Assembly (NCBI GenBank): GCA_017858735.1
Contig: JAFMBH010000032.1
Location: forward strand, 1 to 38,813
Reading direction: 5' to 3'
Length of the DNA stretch: 38,813 nt
From: Bacteroidota bacterium
GTDB lineage: Bacteria; Bacteroidota; Bacteroidia; Chitinophagales; Saprospiraceae
Positions 33,539-38,813 of this stretch are shown in pieces. Below the pieces are notes generated by a model. It made no database searches, was not told where the DNA came from, and saw only the letters and a program-made list of their open reading frames with translations. Made by a program: the position numbers and the translations under genes. Every line of letters begins with the position of its first letter. The first letter of the stretch is position 1.

Positions 33539-34678
33539 ATGGTTTATGAAAATTTAAGTGGTACCATTGGCAATACACCTTTGGTTAGGTTAAATAAGAT
33601 AACAGCGGGTTTAACTGGAACATATTATGCTAAGGTAGAGGCTTTTAATCCTGGCCAAAGTGCCAAAGACAGAATAGCTTTTTACATGGTCGAGCAAGCG
33701 GAAAAAAAGGGCTTAATCAAACCGGGAGGAACCATTGTAGAAGCAACGTCGGGAAATACAGGATTTAGTATAGCTATGTTATCAGCGATAAAAGGCTACA
33801 AGTGCATTCTCACGCTCACGAGTAAGGCATCCACTGAAAAAATATCTCTATTAAAATCTTTAGGCGCGGAGGTAATCATTTGTCCTGTTGATGTAAGTCC
33901 CGAAGATGCAAGATCTTACTATTCCAGAGCGGAACAAATAGCTAAGGAAACGCCTAACGCTTTTTATTTGGCCCAAAACTTTAACACGGACAATGCGGCA
34001 GCACATTATCATTCTACAGGACCTGAAATATGGAAACAGACGGGGGGTAAAATTACGCATTATGTTTGTTGTGCTGGCACAGGAGGTACTCTTTCAGGCG
34101 TGGCAAAATATCTTAAAGAACAGAATCCTGCCATCCGCATTATTGGTATTGATGCTTACGGATCTGTTTTAAAGAAATTCTGGGAGACAGGAATTTATGA
34201 TCCAAATGAAATAAAACCATACAAAGTCGAAGGTTTAGGTAAAAACATCATTCCTTCCAATATAGATTTTTCTTTAATCGACGAATTTATAAAGGTAAGC
34301 GATAGAGACAGCGCGATAAGGGCACGGGAACTGGCATCAAAAGAAGGACTGTTGATGGGTTATTCCAGTGGTTCTGCCATGCATGGTATTTTTCAAATTC
34401 AACATGAATTAAATGAAAATAGCGTGGTAGTAGCTCTTTTTTCTGACCATGGTTCAAGATACTTAGGAAAAATTTATAACGACGGATGGATGACTGAGCA
34501 AGGTTATCTTTTGGGAAATGAGTCAGAAACCAAAGTTCCTTCTATTAATGAATGGGAAGACCACGAACACTACTATAGCTATGAATCTGTTAAAAGGAGG
34601 TACAGAACTTATTACCGAATTTACCGTTTGATGTATAGAAAATATATTAGCCAGACTAAAAAATCATTAGGTTTATAA
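33539..34678 (+). CDS. PLP-dependent cysteine/cystathionine/cysteate synthase-like enzyme
   Basis: The 379-residue fold-type II PLP enzyme has its Schiff-base Lys43 in SAKDR, the substrate loop TSGNTG, the phosphate loop GTGGT, and the C-terminal SSGSA motif. The stretch VEGLGKNIIPSNIDFSLIDE is closer to cystathionine beta-synthase catalytic domains than to plain CysK. After the core (about residue 322) there is a 55-residue tail rich in Tyr and Arg (for example RRYRTYYRIYRLMYRKY) in place of a regulatory CBS pair. The reaction is a beta-replacement on serine, O-acetylserine or O-phosphoserine with a sulfur nucleophile; which one is unclear. The fatty-acid hydroxylase starts 16 bp downstream, so cotranscription is likely. 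Confidence 0.9.
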   Translation: MVYENLSGTIGNTPLVRLNKITAGLTGTYYAKVEAFNPGQSAKDRIAFYMVEQAEKKGLIKPGGTIVEATSGNTGFSIAMLSAIKGYKCILTLTSKASTEKISLLKSLGAEVIICPVDVSPEDARSYYSRAEQIAKETPNAFYLAQNFNTDNAAAHYHSTGPEIWKQTGGKITHYVCCAGTGGTLSGVAKYLKEQNPAIRIIGIDAYGSVLKKFWETGIYDPNEIKPYKVEGLGKNIIPSNIDFSLIDEFIKVSDRDSAIRARELASKEGLLMGYSSGSAMHGIFQIQHELNENSVVVALFSDHGSRYLGKIYNDGWMTEQGYLLGNESETKVPSINEWEDHEHYYSYESVKRRYRTYYRIYRLMYRKYISQTKKSLGL

Positions 34679-34694
34679 CAAAAATTTTCAATAA

Positions 34695-35360
34695 ATGAGA
34701 ACTGAAAAAAAACAGGCATACCTCTCAAATGAGAATATATCCGTTCCTTTATTTAAAAATAAATGGTTGGATAGTTTAACAAGAACCCACATTGCCATTC
34801 CTGTCACTATGTTTTTCTTGTATGCTATAGCTTTGTTATATTATACAAAAGTTGCTACTGATTTAACAACATTACAAGTAACATCCCTTTATTTAACTGG
34901 ATTTTTATTTTTCACTCTTGCAGAATACATGGTTCACCGCCATGTTTATCATTTACCGGGCACCACTGAAAAGAGAGCGAAATTTGCCTATACCATGCAT
35001 GGAGTACACCATGATTACCCGAAAGATAAACAAAGGTTAGCTATGCCCCCTGCCATGAGTGTGGCTGTAGGAACCATTCTATTTTTTCTATTTGAACTCA
35101 TACTGGATAAATTTTCCTTCTCGTTTCTTGCCGGCTTCTTAAGCGGCTACGCATTCTATTTGTTAGTACACTACTCTATTCACATTTTTTTACCCCCTAA
35201 TAATATGTTTAAAGCATTATGGGTTAACCATGCTTTACATCATTATGGAAAATCTGATACAATGTTTGGTGTTTCATCTCCCCTTTGGGATTATATTTTT
35301 GGAACCACTCATGCTAAATTAAAAGGAAGTATTCCAACTGATCTTGCTCACGATCATTAA
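34695..35360 (+). CDS. Fatty-acid hydroxylase/sterol desaturase superfamily membrane protein
   Basis: The 221-residue integral membrane di-iron enzyme has the histidine boxes HRHVYH (81-86), HGVHH (102-106), HYSIH (159-163) and NHALHHYG (178-185). About four transmembrane segments run at 33-50, 60-80, 123-140 and 142-162. The pattern resembles fatty-acid 2-hydroxylases acting on sphingolipid or related acyl chains. Sulfonolipid or ornithine-lipid hydroxylation is plausible in Bacteroidota, but the substrate is not shown by sequence. The PLP-enzyme gene is 16 bp upstream. A terminator follows at 35385-35414. Confidence 0.88.
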   Translation: MRTEKKQAYLSNENISVPLFKNKWLDSLTRTHIAIPVTMFFLYAIALLYYTKVATDLTTLQVTSLYLTGFLFFTLAEYMVHRHVYHLPGTTEKRAKFAYTMHGVHHDYPKDKQRLAMPPAMSVAVGTILFFLFELILDKFSFSFLAGFLSGYAFYLLVHYSIHIFLPPNNMFKALWVNHALHHYGKSDTMFGVSSPLWDYIFGTTHAKLKGSIPTDLAHDH

Positions 35361-35384
35361 AAAAATGATAATAGATAAAATACG

Positions 35385-35420
35385 AAGGCTGTTAGGATAA
35401 AACTTAACAGCCTTTAAAAA
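35385..35420 (+). terminator. Terminator of the PLP-enzyme/hydroxylase operon
   Basis: Perfect 10-bp arms AAGGCTGTTA (35385-35394) and TAACAGCCTT (35405-35414) with a 10-nt loop lie 25 bp past the stop codon. The T-tract is short on the plus strand, so termination may be imperfect. Confidence 0.65.
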
Positions 35421-35515
35421 GATATCGGGGATCTGCCCCTTTAATTGATTATCCACTTGGCGGAACAATTTCGCTGGATTCCATTAACCCTCTTTGATAC
35501 AATTTTACACTTTTC

Positions 35516-35546
35516 ATAGCTGACCCTTTTGGGGTCACATGTCTAT
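35516..35546 (-). repeat. Half-unit of the 66-bp REP-like element
   Basis: On the minus strand it begins ATAGACATGTGACCCC, identical over 16 bp (35531-35546) to the start of the units at 31776 and 31982, and forms the hairpin GACCC(C)-AAAA-GGGTC. The second hairpin of the full unit is missing. It lies in the 268-bp gap between the hydroxylase and sdhB. Confidence 0.7.
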
Positions 35547-35560
35547 TGACCAAGTAGCAC

Positions 35561-35592
35561 AAATAAAAGAGGCTACCTGAAAAGATAGCCTC
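35561..35592 (-). terminator. Terminator of the sdhCAB operon
   Basis: The arms GAGGCTA (35569-35575) and TAGCCTC (35586-35592) form a stem about 37 bp past the sdhB stop codon. On the minus strand it is followed by TTTTATTTG. Confidence 0.75.
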
Positions 35593-35628
35593 GGAAATCT
35601 ATTAAACAAAGGAGCAATAATTGCGAAA

Positions 35629-36384
35629 TTAGTTGGCGTCATTTGAAGAAAACGACGCAGAAAGAAATTCTCTATTCATCAAAGCGATATTAGAAACTGA
35701 AATACCTTTTGGACATTCTGCCTCACAGGCTGTAATATTAGAACAATTTCCGAAATTTTCCAAATCCATTTGACGAACCATATTTAAAACTCTTTTTTGA
35801 GCTTCCACCTTACCTTGAGGTAACAAGGCTAAATGCGCCACCTTCGCCGAGGTAAAGAGCATGGCGGAAGAATTTGGACAGGCAGCCACACAAGCACCAC
35901 AACCTATGCAAGTTGCGGCGTCAAAAGCGTGAGAAGCCACATCCTTTTCTATTGGAACGGCATTTGCATCTTGCGCCTGACCGGTACTCACTGATATAAA
36001 TCCACCTGCCTGAATAATTCTATCTAAAGCACCTCTATCTACTGAAAGATCTTTCAATACAGGGAAAGCAGAGGCGCGATAAGGTTCTATTACTATGGTT
36101 TCCCCGTCTTTAAAGTTACGCATGTGTAACTGACAGGTGGTAGTACCTTGTAATGGACCATGAGGTTGACCATTAATTACTAAACTACAAGTACCACAAA
36201 TTCCCTCTCTACAATCGTGTTCAAAAGCAACAGGAATTTTTTGCTCGAAACTCAGTTTTTCATTTAAAACATCCAGCATTTCGAGAAATGACATGTGTTC
36301 ACTTACATTATCCAGGGAATAAGTTTCGAACTTTCCTTTTACATTTTGGCTTGGTTGGCGCCATATTTTAAGTGTCAATTTCAT
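35629..36384 (-). CDS. sdhB: Succinate dehydrogenase/fumarate reductase iron-sulfur subunit
   Basis: SdhB carries electrons from the flavoprotein to the quinone site through three iron-sulfur clusters. The ATG at 36384 ([10 protein letters not shown]) is preferred over a TTG three codons upstream. The 251 residues hold the plant-type [2Fe-2S] ligands Cys58, Cys63, Cys66 and Cys84, then Cys159/162/165 with Cys169 ([12 protein letters not shown]) and Cys214/220/224 ([12 protein letters not shown]), for the [4Fe-4S] and [3Fe-4S] clusters. It is a peripheral subunit on the cytoplasmic side of the inner membrane. It is the last gene of sdhCAB, 42 bp after sdhA, and is followed by the terminator at 35561-35592. 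The b558-type complex is usual in Bacteroidota. Confidence 0.97.
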   Translation of the reverse strand: MKLTLKIWRQPSQNVKGKFETYSLDNVSEHMSFLEMLDVLNEKLSFEQKIPVAFEHDCREGICGTCSLVINGQPHGPLQGTTTCQLHMRNFKDGETIVIEPYRASAFPVLKDLSVDRGALDRIIQAGGFISVSTGQAQDANAVPIEKDVASHAFDAATCIGCGACVAACPNSSAMLFTSAKVAHLALLPQGKVEAQKRVLNMVRQMDLENFGNCSNITACEAECPKGISVSNIALMNREFLSASFSSNDAN

Positions 36385-36426
36385 AATAATCAATTTAAAG
36401 CCAAAAGGCCAGCAATTAAGATAAGA

Positions 36427-38442
36427 TTATTTGTAAGAACGGGTTTTTAATTCAACATTGTCGAAATGTAGCATTTCCTTGTGCAAAACAGGATCTTGAT
36501 CAGCCCCTTTGAACTCCCAGGCAGAAACGTAAGCATATTCGTCGTCTCTTCTCAATGCTTCACCGTCTGGCGTTTGATATTCTTCCCTAAAGTGACCTCC
36601 ACAAGATTCATTTCTATCGAGCGCATCGACCACCATGATTTCACCTAAATCTATGAAATCTGCTACCCTGAGTGCTTTTTCAAGTTCAGGATTCAAATCA
36701 TTGGCAACACCCGGCAGATAAAGATCAGCATAAAATTCATCTCTCAGTGCGCGCACTTGCTGTCTTGCTAAAGTTAGCCCTTCAGCGGATCGCGACATAC
36801 CACAATATTCCCATATAATCTTACCCAATCTTCTGTGAAAACTTTCAGCCGATTGTTTTCCTTTTATAGCGAATAACTTATCAATTCTTTGTTTTGCCAA
36901 ATCTGCCGCAATGGTAAATTCAGGTGCATTAACATCTAATTTAGGGGTACTAATGTCTTCACTTAAGAAAGTACCTATAGTATAAGGAAGCACGAAATAA
37001 CCGTCGGCCAGACCCTGCATTAAAGCGGATGCACCTAAACGATTGGCACCATGATCAGAAAAGTTTGATTCACCGATAGAGAACAAGCCCGGAACATTAG
37101 TCATAAGATTATAATCGACCCAGAGACCGCCCATGGTATAATGCACTGCAGGATAAATTTTCATAGGAAACTTGTAAGGATTCTCTCCTGAAATTTTCTC
37201 ATACATTTCAAACAAGTTACCATACTTTTCTTCGATTACCTTTTCACCCAGTTCAACTATTTTTGCATTGGACGGGTTTGACAGACCAAGAATATTAGCT
37301 TTTGACTTACCATATCTTTCTATAGCCGCCGAAAAGTCGAGGTAAACGCCCAGACCTGTTGGTACTATGCCGTGACCTTCATCACAAACCCCCTTTGCTG
37401 CACGGGAAGCAACATCTCGTGGCACTAAATTACCAAAGGCAGGATATCTTCTTTCGAGGAAGTAATCACGATCAGCTTCAGGAATATCGAGCGCTGTCTT
37501 TACTCCATCGCGAATAGCTTTGGCATCTTCTTTTTTTGCCGGAACCCAGACGCGACCGTCATTTCTCAATGACTCAGACATTAGGGTCAGCTTCGACTGG
37601 TATTCCCCCATCTGAGGAATGCAAGTTGGGTGAATCTGTGTAAAACAAGGATTGGCCATAAAGGCACCCTTTGCCACTGCGCGCATAGCGGCAGTAACGT
37701 TACAATTCATCGCATTAGTAGAAAGATAAAATACGTTACCGTACCCGCCAGTCGCTAAAACAACGGCATGTGCGCCATGTTTTTCTAATTCGCCGGTTAA
37801 TAAATTTCTTGCAATGATACCTCTTGCCTTACCATCTTTTAATACCAGTTCAATCATTTCATGTCTGGTAAACATCTTCACATTACCCAGGGCAATCTGA
37901 CGTGACAATGATTGGTAAGCGCCCAATAAAAGTTGCTGACCTGTTTGCCCTCTGGCATAAAAAGTTCTGGAAACCTGAACCCCACCGAATGATCTGTTAT
38001 CCAGCAATCCACCATATTCTCTGGCAAAGGGAACACCCTGCGCCACTGCCTGATCGATAATAGAGGTACTCACTTCGGCTAATCTATAAACGTTAGCTTC
38101 TCTTGATCTGTAATCACCACCTTTTATGGTGTCATAAAATAAACGGAAAACACTATCCCCGTCATTTCTATAATTTTTTGCGGCATTGATTCCCCCCTGA
38201 GCGGCGATACTGTGCGCCCTTCTCGGACTATCATGAAAAGTATAACATTTTACAAGATAGCCTAACTCGCCCAAAGTGGCTGCTGCCGAGGCACCGGCAA
38301 GACCTGTACCTACGATAATAATTTCAATTTTAAGTTTATTATTTGGTGCAACCAAAGGCAGGGTTGAACGATATTTTGTCCATTTATTGGCTAAGTCCCC
38401 AGAGGGTACATTTCCATTTAAATTTAAGTTATCCATGTGCAT
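36427..38442 (-). CDS. sdhA: Succinate dehydrogenase/fumarate reductase flavoprotein subunit
   Basis: SdhA oxidises succinate to fumarate in the TCA cycle and respiratory chain (or the reverse). In 671 residues it shows the FAD-binding [11 protein letters not shown] near 45-55, the covalent flavin-attachment His77 in [10 protein letters not shown], the substrate-site HPTCIPQ, and the C-terminal FAD segment [20 protein letters not shown]. Length matches the b558/Wolinella-type subunit rather than the mitochondrial type. The start may be at 38442 or at a second ATG at 38436; both are only two codons apart. The gene lies 27 bp downstream of sdhC and 42 bp upstream of sdhB. Confidence 0.97.
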   Translation of the reverse strand: MHMDNLNLNGNVPSGDLANKWTKYRSTLPLVAPNNKLKIEIIIVGTGLAGASAAATLGELGYLVKCYTFHDSPRRAHSIAAQGGINAAKNYRNDGDSVFRLFYDTIKGGDYRSREANVYRLAEVSTSIIDQAVAQGVPFAREYGGLLDNRSFGGVQVSRTFYARGQTGQQLLLGAYQSLSRQIALGNVKMFTRHEMIELVLKDGKARGIIARNLLTGELEKHGAHAVVLATGGYGNVFYLSTNAMNCNVTAAMRAVAKGAFMANPCFTQIHPTCIPQMGEYQSKLTLMSESLRNDGRVWVPAKKEDAKAIRDGVKTALDIPEADRDYFLERRYPAFGNLVPRDVASRAAKGVCDEGHGIVPTGLGVYLDFSAAIERYGKSKANILGLSNPSNAKIVELGEKVIEEKYGNLFEMYEKISGENPYKFPMKIYPAVHYTMGGLWVDYNLMTNVPGLFSIGESNFSDHGANRLGASALMQGLADGYFVLPYTIGTFLSEDISTPKLDVNAPEFTIAADLAKQRIDKLFAIKGKQSAESFHRRLGKIIWEYCGMSRSAEGLTLARQQVRALRDEFYADLYLPGVANDLNPELEKALRVADFIDLGEIMVVDALDRNESCGGHFREEYQTPDGEALRRDDEYAYVSAWEFKGADQDPVLHKEMLHFDNVELKTRSYK

Positions 38443-38469
38443 TTACAATTAAAGTCAAAAATAAAACAA

Positions 38470-38813
38470 TTACCACCATAAGTTATTTCGTCCATAAACG
38501 ATTATGGGAATGATAGCAAACCCGAAAGGGATGATAAAAGCATATATCCTGCCGATGTATTGAATAAAAGGGGTATATTTTTTATGATTAAGACCCAGCG
38601 TTTGAAATGAGCTTTGAAATCCATGATTTAAGTGGATACCAATAATAATCATAGAAACCACATAAAATACCACAAAGCCAAGATTCGAAAAAGCCAAAAC
38701 AACGGGATCATAAAGATTCTTATACTCAGTCCCTTCGATCATAACCATGGGAACTTTACCCAACTTCATCTGAAGCCAGAATTGATACATGTGCACGGCT
38801 ATGAAGACAAAAA
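38470..38813 (-). CDS. sdhC: Succinate dehydrogenase cytochrome b558 subunit, partial (5' end beyond window)
   Basis: The reading frame is open to the window edge (38813), so the N-terminal part is missing; the visible 114 residues are the C-terminal half. It shows two hydrophobic segments (FSNLGFVVFYVVSMIIIGIH and IYAFIIPFGFAIIPIIVYG) and conserved histidines in MIIIGIHLNHGFQSSFQTLG, which fit the di-haem b subunit of b558-type succinate:quinone oxidoreductase. It anchors the complex in the inner membrane and forms the quinone site. Its position ahead of sdhA and sdhB gives the C-A-B order. The internal GTG at 38796 is not the true start, since the frame continues upstream. Confidence 0.92.
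   Translation of the reverse strand, partial: FVFIAVHMYQFWLQMKLGKVPMVMIEGTEYKNLYDPVVLAFSNLGFVVFYVVSMIIIGIHLNHGFQSSFQTLGLNHKKYTPFIQYIGRIYAFIIPFGFAIIPIIVYGRNNLWW

Noticed and set aside
1-38813. tRNA, rRNA, transposase or phage genes
   Set aside because: None was recognised on either strand; every substantial open frame is explained by the genes listed or by antisense shadows.

Overview
The window looks like chromosomal DNA of a Bacteroidota bacterium, most likely a Saprospiraceae/Chitinophagales-type gliding or sludge organism. This rests on a type IX secretion (T9SS) type B sorting domain, a PorP/SprF-family partner protein, very large Asn/Gly/Ser-rich repeat proteins, a b558-type succinate dehydrogenase operon (C-A-B order), the low-GC codon use, and promoters that fit the Bacteroidota consensus (TTG, about 20 bp, TAnnTTTG). 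No tRNA, rRNA, insertion sequence or CRISPR array is visible. Assignments come from reading motifs by eye, with no database search.

Region 1 (1-19.3 kb, almost all minus strand) is a cell-surface block. It opens with the 3' end of a 3-keto-disaccharide hydrolase (DUF1080) gene on the plus strand. A 16-repeat secreted WD40 protein follows. Next comes a three-gene operon transcribed from 16193 towards 3584: an outer-membrane beta-barrel protein fused to a FISUMP domain, a 3122-residue T9SS-exported repeat protein, and its SprF-like partner. A second, 17-repeat WD40 protein closes the block. The WD40 gene at 271-2946 and the barrel-led operon carry the same 25-bp sequence, centred on an 18-bp palindrome, at nearly the same distance from their start codons. 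This is the best hint of a shared regulon.

Region 2 (19.3-29.7 kb) is mixed housekeeping: a coiled-coil protein of unknown function, aspartate-semialdehyde dehydrogenase, a lamin-tail surface protein coupled to a diacylglycerol kinase-family gene, DUF2452 plus a membrane-anchored coiled-coil protein, a PolB-like 3'-5' exonuclease, and a helical-repeat protein. Two intergenic stretches (about 25583-25766 minus and 29900-30076 plus) end in strong intrinsic terminators and look like small RNA genes.

Region 3 (30-38.8 kb) has a long signal peptidase I (lepB), an intergenic repeat island (two exact 66-bp copies around a 34-38-bp tandem array), a Nudix hydrolase, an alpha/beta esterase, a PLP-dependent cysteine/cystathionine/cysteate synthase-like enzyme coupled to a fatty-acid hydroxylase, and the sdhCAB operon, whose first gene runs off the window end.

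Functional reading: the surface block supplies exported propeller/adhesin-type proteins and a dedicated SprF-type partner. LepB would process their signal peptides. The T9SS core itself is not in the window. The most notable items are the shared palindrome, the barrel-FISUMP fusion leading an SprB/SprF-like operon, a 326-bp identical tract inside the giant gene, two WD40 proteins that resemble caspase-associated WD40 proteins but lack the protease, the repeat island, and the two candidate small RNAs.
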